Shown here: one piece after another, positions 6,998 through 14,998 of the stretch
Position numbering within the stretch: the first letter of the stretch is position 1
How the letters are laid out: the number at the start of each line of letters is the position of its first letter
Assembly: GCA_964392725.1 (NCBI GenBank)
Contig: CAYMPW010000019.1
Coordinates: 1-27,009, forward strand
Reading direction: 5' to 3'
Source of the DNA: CAYMPW01 sp964392725
Lineage (GTDB): Archaea; Thermoplasmatota; Thermoplasmata; Methanomassiliicoccales; Methanomethylophilaceae
Length of the DNA stretch: 27,009 nucleotides
Translations under genes and position numbers: made by a program
The notes under the pieces: model-generated
Told to the model about the DNA's origin: nothing
What the model saw: only the letters and a program-made list of their open reading frames with translations
Databases searched by the model: none

Positions 6998-9610
6998 ATG
7001 GACAACAACCTGAAAGATGTTGATACAAGACGTAATTTTGCAGCCTTAAATGATACTAAGGCCGTATTAAAAGCGTTCAATAGCAGACTTCAGGGACATG
7101 ATAACGATGAAGTTACGATTTCCCGTATCGAATATGGAAGTAACAGGGTTACGAACAAAAACCGTTATGTTGTTTTGAAAAGACTATACCACGCGTTCGT
7201 GAATGTTTTCACGGTCGCTTTGGCTTTATTGGCTGCTTTTTCATATTTTGTTGCGCAGGGAGGACTTCCCCCGCTTGTTGTTATTTCCATTCTGATTCTC
7301 GTAAGCGGTTTATTGACATTCGTTCAAGAAACCCGTAATGATAAAGCGGCATCCCAACTCGTTAGCATGGTAACCACGATTATTACGGTTCGCCGTGAAA
7401 ATATCGAAGTGGAAATGGATGCCAGAGAACTGGTTGTCGGAGACATTTTGATCTTGGATACGGGAGATATGATTCCCGCGGACGCGAGAATAGTGTCGTC
7501 GGCAAATCTTAAGGTGGATGAATCCGCACTTACGGGAGAATCCGGCGGTGTGGACAAAATATCCGATAAATCTTCTATCGATGAGAATGAGTTGGAACGT
7601 AAAAACATGGTTTACATGGGAACCAACGTCATCGGAGGGTCTGCGGAAGCGGTTGTTGTTGCCGTTGGAAACGATACATTATTCGGATCGATTGCCGACA
7701 GTATTTCCAGAAAGAAATCCGCCACAACTTACAACAAAGGAAGCAAAGCGGTTCTATCGGTGCTTCTTAAAATCATGATAGTTCTGATTCCGATTGTTTT
7801 TGTTATTACTATTTTGAAGGGCGATGTAACCGTTTCGGAATCTTTGATCCTGGCGGTTGCTTTGGCAATCGGATTGATGCCCGAAATGTTGCCCACTGTC
7901 ATATCGGCAAATTTGGCTAAAGGTGCCGTCGATATGTACAAACAAAAAATTATCGTCAAAGATATGCCATCCATCCAAAATCTGGGTGCGATGGATGTTT
8001 TATGCACCGATAAGACTGGAACTTTGACTCAAAACAAAATTTCCGTCGAATCCTGTCAGGATGTCTATGGAAACAAAAGTGCATTCATTTCCAAATTAGC
8101 ATATCTCAACAGTTGGAATCTTACATCCGGTACCAATCAAATTGATTGGGCAATAGATGAATACGCGGATGAAGAAGGCATAACCGAGGAATGCGAAGAA
8201 TACGAATTTACGGGAGATATTCCATTCGATTTCGTTAGACGCAGAGCCACCGTATCCATAAAGAAAGACGGTGTAAGATATCTTATTGTAAAAGGTGCGA
8301 TTCAGGAAATGTTGCAGATTTCCGAGAATTATTTGGAATCGGGAACAATAAATCCTTTGGATATCAGAATAATTAATGATATTATGGGTTTAACGGAATG
8401 GAACAGTTCCAAAGGAATGCGTCAATTGGGTGTTGCTTACAAACCTATAAGCGATGACGAAGAATTATCTTTGGAATCTGAAAACGGTTTGATTTTTGCC
8501 GGTTTCATTACATTTATGGATCCTGTGAAAATAAGTGCAAAAGATGCGATTACGGATTTCTACGAACACGGAATCGGAGTAAAAGTTCTCACGGGAGATA
8601 ATGAGTTCGTTACAAGAACCGTGTGCGAAAGTATTAATCTACCTACAGAGGAAGTTCTGGTTGGAAATCAGATTGATTCCATGAGTGATGAAGAACTCAG
8701 AGTGAAAGTAGAAAACACGGATATTTTTGCAAGACTTACGCCTGAAAATAAAAGAAGAATCGTTGCGGCTCTCGGAGATAACGGCCATACCGTTGGAATG
8801 TTGGGAGACGGAATCAACGATGTTATGGCCATGAAATCCGCTGATGTCAGTATTTCTGTCGATGCGGGAATGGATATCGCAAAAGAAACAGCGGATATGA
8901 TTCTTCTAGACAAGAACCTAGGAGTAATCAAAGACGGTGTTGTGGAAGGAAGAAAAGTCTACGCGAATACGATAAAGTATGTGAAAATGACTTCTTCCGC
9001 CAATTTTGGATATATGCTTTCTTTAATCATTGCAACTATATTTTTCCCATTCGAACCCATGACTTCCATGCAGATTTTGGTTTTCAATTTGATCGTGGAT
9101 GTTTCATGTATCGCGATTCCCTGGGACAGGGTCGAAGATTATTATGTTAAACAACCCAGAATGTGGGATTCAATTTCATTAAGACGTACATTTACTCATT
9201 TCGGACCTGCAACCACGGTTACGGATATAGTTACGTTTTTGATTTTAACCGCATTTATATGTCCGCTCATTGTCGGACCATTTACCGACGATCCTGCTTT
9301 GTATGCGGCAATATTCCAGACCTGTTGGTTTGTTGAAAACTTCTGGATGCAGGTTCAGATTATTCATATCATACGTACACCCAAAGTACCTTTCCTTCAG
9401 AGCCGTGCATCGGGAATAATGATATTGGCTTCCGTTTTGGCTTTGGTAACCGGTACGGTTTTACCCTTTACACCGATAGGTTCGTTCTTGGGAATGGTTC
9501 CGATACCTTGGGAATTCGCAATGCTCTTGCCTTTATTGGGATTGCTTTACACAGTGTTGGCATTGACTGTAAAGAAATACTATCTCGGAAAATACGAAGA
9601 GCTTCTTTGA
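6998..9610 (+). CDS. mgtA: P-type Mg2+-transporting ATPase (MgtA/MgtB type)
   Basis: About 870 residues. P-type ATPase landmarks in order: actuator-domain ALTGESGGVDK; the membrane motif GLMPEMLPTVISANLA, characteristic of the P3B magnesium class (usually GLTPEMLP in MgtA); phosphorylation site CTDKTGTLTQ with Asp338; KGA in the nucleotide domain; and hinge MLGDGINDVMAMKSADV. Six C-terminal membrane segments follow. It would import Mg2+ at the expense of ATP. A TTG at 6950 would extend it by 16 residues. I prefer ATG 6998 because a TATA-like AATAAATA (6968-6975) lies about 26 bases before it, giving a leaderless message. It follows the HdrD-like gene on the same strand by about 90 bases but has its own promoter. 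No MgtC or Mg2+ leader element was seen. Ion specificity is inferred from family motifs. Confidence 0.93.
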   Translation: MDNNLKDVDTRRNFAALNDTKAVLKAFNSRLQGHDNDEVTISRIEYGSNRVTNKNRYVVLKRLYHAFVNVFTVALALLAAFSYFVAQGGLPPLVVISILILVSGLLTFVQETRNDKAASQLVSMVTTIITVRRENIEVEMDARELVVGDILILDTGDMIPADARIVSSANLKVDESALTGESGGVDKISDKSSIDENELERKNMVYMGTNVIGGSAEAVVVAVGNDTLFGSIADSISRKKSATTYNKGSKAVLSVLLKIMIVLIPIVFVITILKGDVTVSESLILAVALAIGLMPEMLPTVISANLAKGAVDMYKQKIIVKDMPSIQNLGAMDVLCTDKTGTLTQNKISVESCQDVYGNKSAFISKLAYLNSWNLTSGTNQIDWAIDEYADEEGITEECEEYEFTGDIPFDFVRRRATVSIKKDGVRYLIVKGAIQEMLQISENYLESGTINPLDIRIINDIMGLTEWNSSKGMRQLGVAYKPISDDEELSLESENGLIFAGFITFMDPVKISAKDAITDFYEHGIGVKVLTGDNEFVTRTVCESINLPTEEVLVGNQIDSMSDEELRVKVENTDIFARLTPENKRRIVAALGDNGHTVGMLGDGINDVMAMKSADVSISVDAGMDIAKETADMILLDKNLGVIKDGVVEGRKVYANTIKYVKMTSSANFGYMLSLIIATIFFPFEPMTSMQILVFNLIVDVSCIAIPWDRVEDYYVKQPRMWDSISLRRTFTHFGPATTVTDIVTFLILTAFICPLIVGPFTDDPALYAAIFQTCWFVENFWMQVQIIHIIRTPKVPFLQSRASGIMILASVLALVTGTVLPFTPIGSFLGMVPIPWEFAMLLPLLGLLYTVLALTVKKYYLGKYEELL

Positions 9611-9651
9611 ACATCATATGAGATGTTGAAGTAAAATTATAGAAATAAAGC

Positions 9652-9677
9652 AGAGAGAACTGTCTCCAGTTCTCTCT
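9652..9677. terminator. Terminator hairpin between convergent mgtA and aconitase
   Basis: A perfect 10-base stem (9652-9661 with 9668-9677) around the loop GTCTCC, followed on the plus strand by a short T run. It sits 42 bases after the Mg2+ ATPase stop and just beyond the aconitase stop on the other strand. It could serve both genes, with the T run favouring the plus-strand transcript. Confidence 0.7.
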
Positions 9678-9685
9678 TTTTAGGT

Positions 9686-12316
9686 TTAGAATTTAGCCAT
9701 GTTCCTGAGAACAGTCTGAAGGATTCCGCCGTTGCGGATGTATTCCAATTCTGCGGGAACATCTATTCTGCAGATTGTATCGAATTCCAACTTCTGACCG
9801 TCGCGGTATGCCGTAACTTTTATGACGCCTTTGGGCTCCATGTCTTTGAGATCGATGTCAAAGATTTCTGTTCCGTTGAGTCCCAATGATTTCATGGTCT
9901 GTCCTTCCGCATACTGCAAAGGTACGATACCCATACCGACAAGGTTGGATCTGTGGATTCTTTCGAATGATTCCGCGATAACGGCTTTTACTCCCAAAAG
10001 AAGAGGTCCTTTTGCTGCCCAGTCTCTTGAACTTCCGGTTCCGTATTCTTTTCCTGCAAGAACTACGAGAGGAACCATTTCTTCTTCATATGCGCATGAA
10101 GTTTCGAAGATGGTATTGACTTCTCCATCCGGAAGGTGTTTCGAGAAACTTCCTTCGGTTCCGGGTGCAAGTTCGTTTTTGAGTCTGATGTTTGCAAAGG
10201 TTCCGCGAACCATGATTTCGTGGTTTGCTCTTCTGGATCCGTAGGAGTTGAAATCTTCTTTCTTTACTCCCAATGAGATAAGGTATCTTCCCGCATCCGA
10301 AGTTTCCGCAAAGGAACCTGCGGGTGAAATGTGATCTGTTGTGATCGAATCTCCGAGAACCGCGAGAACTCTTGCTCTTGAAACATTTTTAATTTCCGGC
10401 TCTTCGAAAATATCATCGAAGAATGGGGGATTTCTGATGTATGTTGAGTTTTCATCCCATTCGAAAAGATCGCTTTCCGAACACTCGATTGCATCCCATC
10501 TTGCTGATCCTTTGAAGATATCTTTGTATTTTGAAGAGAATGTTTCGGATGTAACATATTTGTTGGAGGCTTCGGCGATTTCCGCGTCGGAAGGCCAAAT
10601 GTCTCTGAGGAAAATTTCTTTTCCGTCAACAACGTCCAAAGGTTCGTTTTCCATATCGATGTCAACGCGTCCCGCGATTGCGAAAGCAACAACGAGAGGA
10701 GGCGATGCAAGATAGTTTGCTTTAACCAAGGGGTGAATCCTTCCTTCGAAGTTTCTGTTTGAAGATGCTACCGCTGCAACAACCAAATCGTTTGCTTTGA
10801 TTGTGTTGCTTACTTCATCGGACAAAGGACCGCTGTTACCGATACATGTCATGCATCCGTATCCGCAGACCTGGAATCCCATTTTCTCCAAATAGGGGAG
10901 AAGATCTGCATTTTTGAGATATTCCGTAACAACACGGGATCCGGGTGCCAGTGATGTTTTCACATAGGGTTTGGATCTGAGTCCGAGTTCGAATGCTTTT
11001 TTTGCAACGAGTCCCGCGGCAATCATGACCGAAGGGTTTGCGGTGTTTGTACAGGATGTAATGGATGCGATTGCCAAAGAACCGTCTTCCATAATGCTTC
11101 CTTTGTTTCTTTTTTCGACTCCGAGAGCTTTCAAAGAGTTCTCGAATTCCGATTTCATATTGCGGAGTGCAATCCTGTCCTGAGGTCTTTTGTGACCTGC
11201 GAGGGAAGGTTCGACGTCCTGAAGGTTAAGTTCCAAAGTATCCGTGTATTCGGGATCTTCGGTGTACCAAAGAGTCTGTTCTTTGGCGTATGCTTCTACG
11301 GCGGATACGTGTTTGGGATCTCTGCCCGTAAGAAGAAGATATTCGATTGTTTTTTCGTCGACGGGGCAGAATCCCATGGTTGCTCCGTATTCGGGGCCCA
11401 TGTTTGCGATGGTTGCTCTGTCCGCAAGTTCGAGGTTGCGGTATCCGGGTCCGTAGAATTCCACGAATTTTCCGACTACGCCCTTTTTCCTGAGCATTTC
11501 TACAACGGTGAGAACCAAATCGGTTGCTGTTACTCCTTCTTTGAGTTTTCCGTCGAGTTTGAATCCAACGACATCGGGAAGTTTCATGTAACAGGGCTGA
11601 CCGAGCATAACGGCTTCGGCTTCGATTCCGCCGACTCCCCATCCTACTACTCCGAGACCGTCAATCTGTGTTGTGTGCGAATCGGTACCGAAACATGAAT
11701 CGGGATATGCGATAAGTTCTCCGTCTTTTTCTTTGACGTGAACCAAAGGTGAAAGGTATTCCAAGTTTACCTGGTGGCAAATTCCGTTTCCGGGTGGAAC
11801 CGCACGGAAATTCTCAAAGGATTTCTGAGCCCATTTGAAAAGAGCGTATCTTTCTTTGTTTCTCTGGAATTCCAATTCTTCGTTGAGTTCCTGTGCGTCG
11901 TCTCTTCCTGCAAAATCGGTCTGAACCGAGTGGTCGATAACCAAATCAACAGGTACGAGAGGGTTGATGAGCGAAGGATCTTTGCCCATGTCCGCAACCG
12001 CTGCTCTCATGGATGCGAGATCGGTAACTGCGGCTCCTCCTGTAAGATCCTGGAGAAGAACACGGGCGGGAATGTAAGGTATATCTTGATCGGTGTTTTC
12101 TTCTGCGTTCCAGGATGCGATTGTTTCCACATCTTCGTCTGTAATAAGCACTCCGTCTCTTTGTCTGAGAAGAGATTCTACGAGAACTTTGATTGAGTAA
12201 GGCATTTTAGAAAGATTTTCGATGATTCCTTTCTCTTCCAATTCCCTTAAACTGAAAATTGTCAATTCGCCTTCTTCGGTATTGATTTTCTTTGTGCACT
12301 TTCCTATTTCCGCCAT
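9686..12316 (-). CDS. acnA: Aconitate hydratase (AcnA/IRP1 type)
   Basis: 876 residues, the normal length for AcnA. It interconverts citrate and isocitrate through cis-aconitate in the cytoplasm, supplying carbon toward 2-oxoglutarate and glutamate. The [4Fe-4S] ligands are all present: Cys422 in SITSCTNT, and Cys488 and Cys491 in GCMTCIGNSG. Other family blocks are VIDHSVQ, SCFGTDSHTT, GVVGWGVGGIEAEA and the swivel-domain GDSITTDHISPAGS and YGTGSSRDWAAKG. The start ATG at 12316 has a good Shine-Dalgarno AAGGTG six bases upstream, but that sequence can pair with a CACCT just before it. A TATA-like TTTATATC lies in the gap after the upstream gene, which itself ends in a terminator, so aconitase appears separately transcribed. 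No citrate synthase or isocitrate dehydrogenase gene is in the window. Confidence 0.97.
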   Translation of the reverse strand: MAEIGKCTKKINTEEGELTIFSLRELEEKGIIENLSKMPYSIKVLVESLLRQRDGVLITDEDVETIASWNAEENTDQDIPYIPARVLLQDLTGGAAVTDLASMRAAVADMGKDPSLINPLVPVDLVIDHSVQTDFAGRDDAQELNEELEFQRNKERYALFKWAQKSFENFRAVPPGNGICHQVNLEYLSPLVHVKEKDGELIAYPDSCFGTDSHTTQIDGLGVVGWGVGGIEAEAVMLGQPCYMKLPDVVGFKLDGKLKEGVTATDLVLTVVEMLRKKGVVGKFVEFYGPGYRNLELADRATIANMGPEYGATMGFCPVDEKTIEYLLLTGRDPKHVSAVEAYAKEQTLWYTEDPEYTDTLELNLQDVEPSLAGHKRPQDRIALRNMKSEFENSLKALGVEKRNKGSIMEDGSLAIASITSCTNTANPSVMIAAGLVAKKAFELGLRSKPYVKTSLAPGSRVVTEYLKNADLLPYLEKMGFQVCGYGCMTCIGNSGPLSDEVSNTIKANDLVVAAVASSNRNFEGRIHPLVKANYLASPPLVVAFAIAGRVDIDMENEPLDVVDGKEIFLRDIWPSDAEIAEASNKYVTSETFSSKYKDIFKGSARWDAIECSESDLFEWDENSTYIRNPPFFDDIFEEPEIKNVSRARVLAVLGDSITTDHISPAGSFAETSDAGRYLISLGVKKEDFNSYGSRRANHEIMVRGTFANIRLKNELAPGTEGSFSKHLPDGEVNTIFETSCAYEEEMVPLVVLAGKEYGTGSSRDWAAKGPLLLGVKAVIAESFERIHRSNLVGMGIVPLQYAEGQTMKSLGLNGTEIFDIDLKDMEPKGVIKVTAYRDGQKLEFDTICRIDVPAELEYIRNGGILQTVLRNMAKF

Positions 12317-12322
12317 ATATTA

Positions 12323-12336
12323 CACCTTATTAGGTG
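12323..12336 (-). promoter_or_regulatory. Hairpin CACCT-AATA-AGGTG hiding the acnA Shine-Dalgarno
   Basis: On the minus strand the aconitase Shine-Dalgarno AGGTG is preceded by its exact complement CACCT with a 4-base loop. Folding would mask the ribosome site six bases before the ATG. Such a short stem may only tune translation; a regulatory role is inferred. Confidence 0.4.
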
Positions 12337-12374
12337 CGAATAATAAAAAGATGGATATAAAGAGTTTCATAAAA

Positions 12375-12393
12375 ACGCAGAATTATTCTGCGT
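12375..12393 (-). terminator. Terminator hairpin built around a stop codon
   Basis: On the minus strand ACGCAGAA-TAA-TTCTGCGT forms an 8-base perfect stem followed by TTTTTATG. The three loop bases are the TAA stop of the 12383-12760 gene. It fits an intrinsic-type terminator that separates that gene from aconitase 66 bases downstream. Confidence 0.65.
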
Positions 12394-12760
12394 CCCATTC
12401 CGCGAAAAGACGTGCTATTCCTTTTTTGGATGCGGACCAACAGGGCATTCCGCCCGTAAGTACGGCAATGTTGATTGCTTCGAGAATTTCTTCTTTGGTT
12501 GCTCCGTAATTCTTTGCAACCCTTGCCTGTGCGTAAATACAATCTTCGCACATTCTCACGGCAACGCATGCCAAAGCCATCAATCTCTTGTTTTTCTTGT
12601 CAATGGCTCCGTCATTTACCATTACTCTATCCATATCGTGGAGGAGATCCAAGAAGCCTGGATCCAAATCTTTGATCGCACGCAAAGTATCCGGTGCGAA
12701 TCCTCCCATTTCACAGCACATCTGTTTGACGGTTTCCTTACCTTTGTTATCACAGGGCAT
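12383..12760 (-). CDS. Carboxymuconolactone decarboxylase (AhpD-like) family protein
   Basis: 125 residues, all helical in appearance. The AhpD-like core is CEDCIYAQARVAKNYGATKE (about 71-90) with a CxxC pair, followed by EILEAINIAVLTGGMPC. In AhpD-type proteins the CxxC pair with a nearby His gives thiol peroxidase or disulfide reductase activity. Here the usual His after CxxC is replaced (CIYAQA), so classical peroxidase activity is doubtful. Extra Cys residues occur near the N-terminus (PCDN, MCCEMGG) and at MPCW. Members are common in anaerobic archaea as oxidative-stress or unknown-function proteins. It is transcribed toward aconitase but ends in its own terminator. It is divergent from the PPK2 gene. 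Confidence 0.85.
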   Translation of the reverse strand: MPCDNKGKETVKQMCCEMGGFAPDTLRAIKDLDPGFLDLLHDMDRVMVNDGAIDKKNKRLMALACVAVRMCEDCIYAQARVAKNYGATKEEILEAINIAVLTGGMPCWSASKKGIARLFAEWDAE

Positions 12761-12843
12761 GTTAAAGGTATCGCAGTGAGTATTTGAAATGATATGTTTT
12801 GTTTGCCATCGTATTTTATTCTTTGAATGCGATATTTGTATTT

Positions 12844-14244
12844 ATGCTCTATAAAATCGATAAAAATCTTGTAAAAACTCTAGTTGGATTACAACACAGA
12901 CAATACGAAGCCAACGTTCCAGTTTTGGTTCTTTTGGAAGGTTCTAGCGGAAGAATGCTAGGTCGTATTGCAAACGAGATTGTAGGTTTTTTAGAGCCGA
13001 GGGGTGTGGAATATCATCATTTCCGTCCGGATAAAAATCCGGATTCCGGAGATGCGTTATCATTTTTGGCATCCACTCCCGCAAACGGAAAAATCGGAGT
13101 TTATGATAGAGCATGGTATAGTGCGATGATTGAAACATTAAGGGATAAACCCGATATGTATCAGTCCCGTATTGAAGATGTTTTGAGATTTGAGAGATAT
13201 CTTACCGACAACGGAGTAATTCTTATCAAAATTTTTATTCGTGCAACCGAAGAAAAAATTGAAGAGTTGGCAGAAAAATACGGAAGAAAAATGCTCAAAG
13301 ATTGCGGATATATTTCCGAAGACCATATTCCTTTGAAAGATTATGCTCAAAAAGGCATGTTGGGAAAAATACAGGTTGCTACGGATACGCCTGCGGCACC
13401 TTGGGATATAGTAGACGTATCCGATTTGGAGACAACTGTGGAAACATGTCTTTCGGTAATTGTGAAAAGGGTGGAATCCAGACTTAAAAATCCTATAATT
13501 CCGATATCTGATCCTTTGCCTGCTTTAACATCGTCATTAAGAAAAGAAGCAGACCTTACACCCGAATTAAAGAAAAAGGAATATTTCGAACTTCTTTCCG
13601 AAAGATCAACAAAGTTGGCCGAACTTCAATGTAAATTGGCAAAATCGGACAAATCATTGGTTCTTCTTTTCGAAGGCTGGGATGCCGCAGGAAAAGGTGG
13701 AAACATTCGTAGAATAAGTCGTGCGTTCAATCCAAGGGGATGTAAAACCGTATCTGTCGGAGTACCTTCGGATTTAGATCTGAATCATACGTATCTGTGG
13801 AGATTTGCGGACAAGATTCCCCATGCCGGACGTATTACGATTTTCGATCGTACATGGTACGGAAGAATGTTGGTGGAACCCGTAGAAGGATTCTGTACCG
13901 AAGATGAATACAATCGTGCACATCGTGAAATCAATGATTTTGAACGTCTTATGACGAAACGTGGATTGATAATTCTGAAATTCTGGTTGGAAATATCGCC
14001 CGAAGAACAACTTGAACGTTTTAATTCACGTAAAGAAGATCCCGATAAAAATTGGAAAATCACAGACGATGATTGGCGCAACAGAGAGAAGTGGGATACA
14101 TATGAGAAGTATATTGATAATATGCTGGCACTTACTTCTACCGAAAATGCTCCATGGGTTGTTATCTCTGCCGAAGATAAAAAATACGGACGTATCCAAG
14201 TAATGGATACAATAATTGAAACATTGAAAGACAAATTAGATTGA
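12844..14244 (+). CDS. Two-domain PPK2-family polyphosphate kinase (PAP-like)
   Basis: 466 residues with two tandem PPK2 units. The C-terminal unit is complete: Walker A EGWDAAGKGG (277-286), the lid-type DLNHTYLWRF, Walker B-like IFDRTWYGRMLVEPVEGF, and a Lys/Arg-rich distal part. The N-terminal unit keeps the fold (VYDRAWYSAM) but its Walker A reads EGSSGRMLGR (32-41), with no catalytic Lys. This matches class II PPK2 (polyphosphate:AMP phosphotransferase), in which the N-terminal unit is degenerate. The likely reaction is polyphosphate + AMP to ADP. An in-frame ATG at 12799 would add a hydrophobic MFAIVFYSLNAIF leader foreign to the family, so I start at 12844, where a TATA-like TATTTTATTC lies about 26 bases before. 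It ends 3 bases before the operator-like palindrome of the mevalonate operon. Confidence 0.9.
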   Translation: MLYKIDKNLVKTLVGLQHRQYEANVPVLVLLEGSSGRMLGRIANEIVGFLEPRGVEYHHFRPDKNPDSGDALSFLASTPANGKIGVYDRAWYSAMIETLRDKPDMYQSRIEDVLRFERYLTDNGVILIKIFIRATEEKIEELAEKYGRKMLKDCGYISEDHIPLKDYAQKGMLGKIQVATDTPAAPWDIVDVSDLETTVETCLSVIVKRVESRLKNPIIPISDPLPALTSSLRKEADLTPELKKKEYFELLSERSTKLAELQCKLAKSDKSLVLLFEGWDAAGKGGNIRRISRAFNPRGCKTVSVGVPSDLDLNHTYLWRFADKIPHAGRITIFDRTWYGRMLVEPVEGFCTEDEYNRAHREINDFERLMTKRGLIILKFWLEISPEEQLERFNSRKEDPDKNWKITDDDWRNREKWDTYEKYIDNMLALTSTENAPWVVISAEDKKYGRIQVMDTIIETLKDKLD

Positions 14245-14246
14245 TT

Positions 14247-14260
14247 ACGTCAATTGACGT
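14247..14260. promoter_or_regulatory. Perfect palindrome ACGTCAATTGACGT before the mevalonate operon
   Basis: A 14-base perfect palindrome 17 bases upstream of the TATA box of the XRE-type regulator gene and directly after the PPK2 stop. Position just upstream of TATA/BRE fits an activator or autoregulator site. The XRE-type protein encoded next is the natural candidate to bind it, as a dimer. No second copy was seen in the window. Confidence 0.5.
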
Positions 14261-14277
14261 TAGGTATATTCGACAGA

Positions 14278-14285
14278 TTTAAATA
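14278..14285 (+). promoter_or_regulatory. TATA box TTTAAATA of the mevalonate operon
   Basis: A near-consensus archaeal TATA box centred about 26 bases before the ATG at 14308, so transcription should begin at or next to the A of the start codon. This supports choosing 14308 over the upstream TTG at 14254. Confidence 0.65.
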
Positions 14286-14307
14286 CACACCAATCATCGT
14301 TGAACTA

Positions 14308-14997
14308 ATGGATGATTTCAGAGGGATGATTGCAGGGGACATAGCTCTTGCTAACGATCCCGGTAAAGCGATTCGCAGATGGAGGGATGAGTTCGATCTC
14401 ACTCAGCATCAGCTCGCGGATATCATGGGAGTTTCTCACTCTGTTATCAGCGATTACGAATCAGGAAGACGTAAATCTCCCGGTGTAAACGTAGTTCGTA
14501 AGATGGTCGATTCTTTCGTAGAAATTGATCGTTCCAAAGGTTCTCCCGTAATGTCAAAATACATGCCGCACACAAAAGTGGAATGTGTTATAGACATGGG
14601 AGAATTCACGGGCGGAATCGATTCTGATTATTTTATTCGTCTTATCTCCGGTAAAAATCTCAATCCGGATGGTCTTCCTTCTAAGAAGATATATGGATAT
14701 ACAATAGTAGATTCGCTCAAAGCGATTTTAACACTCGGTTCCGAAGATTATCTTAAAATCTACGGAAAGAGTATCGAAAGAGCGCTTATTTTTACGAATG
14801 TGCATTACGGACGTTCGCCTATGGTGGCAATTCGTGCTCACCCTCTTACGCCTGCAATGGTAGTATATCAGCGTCCGGAGAACACAGATCCGTTGGCAAT
14901 CAAACTTTCCCGTCTTGAGGGAATTCCCTTGGTTACCACAACGAATACTATAGATCAGTTAATCGCAAAGTTCAAAAAAATACAGGAAGGGTTATGA
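14308..14997 (+). CDS. XRE-type HTH regulator of the mevalonate operon
   Basis: 229 residues. The N-terminal helix-turn-helix (about 20-75) has the lambda-repressor-like pattern LTQHQLADIMGVSHSVISDY followed by ESGRRKSPGV. The C-terminal domain (about 90-229) includes YGYTIVDSLKAIL, RALIFTNVHYGRSPM and VVYQRPENTDPLA. It is the archaeal-specific module seen in regulators lying directly before HMG-CoA synthase in many archaea. It probably senses a pathway metabolite. The start at 14308 matches a TATA box 26 bases away; the longer TTG start would place the TATA inside the gene. One base separates its stop from the HMG-CoA synthase ATG, and its last codons supply that gene's Shine-Dalgarno. Control of the operon through the 14247-14260 palindrome is inferred. 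Confidence 0.88.
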   Translation: MDDFRGMIAGDIALANDPGKAIRRWRDEFDLTQHQLADIMGVSHSVISDYESGRRKSPGVNVVRKMVDSFVEIDRSKGSPVMSKYMPHTKVECVIDMGEFTGGIDSDYFIRLISGKNLNPDGLPSKKIYGYTIVDSLKAILTLGSEDYLKIYGKSIERALIFTNVHYGRSPMVAIRAHPLTPAMVVYQRPENTDPLAIKLSRLEGIPLVTTTNTIDQLIAKFKKIQEGL

Positions 14998-14998
14998 A

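Noticed and set aside
9822..12196. Several long antisense frames within aconitase (up to 168 residues)
   Set aside because: They are shadows of a highly biased coding sequence; none shows a domain, start signal or independent promoter.
12799..12843. Hydrophobic N-terminal extension of the PPK2 protein as a signal peptide
   Set aside because: PPK2 enzymes are cytoplasmic, and the TATA-like element and homology both favour the ATG at 12844.
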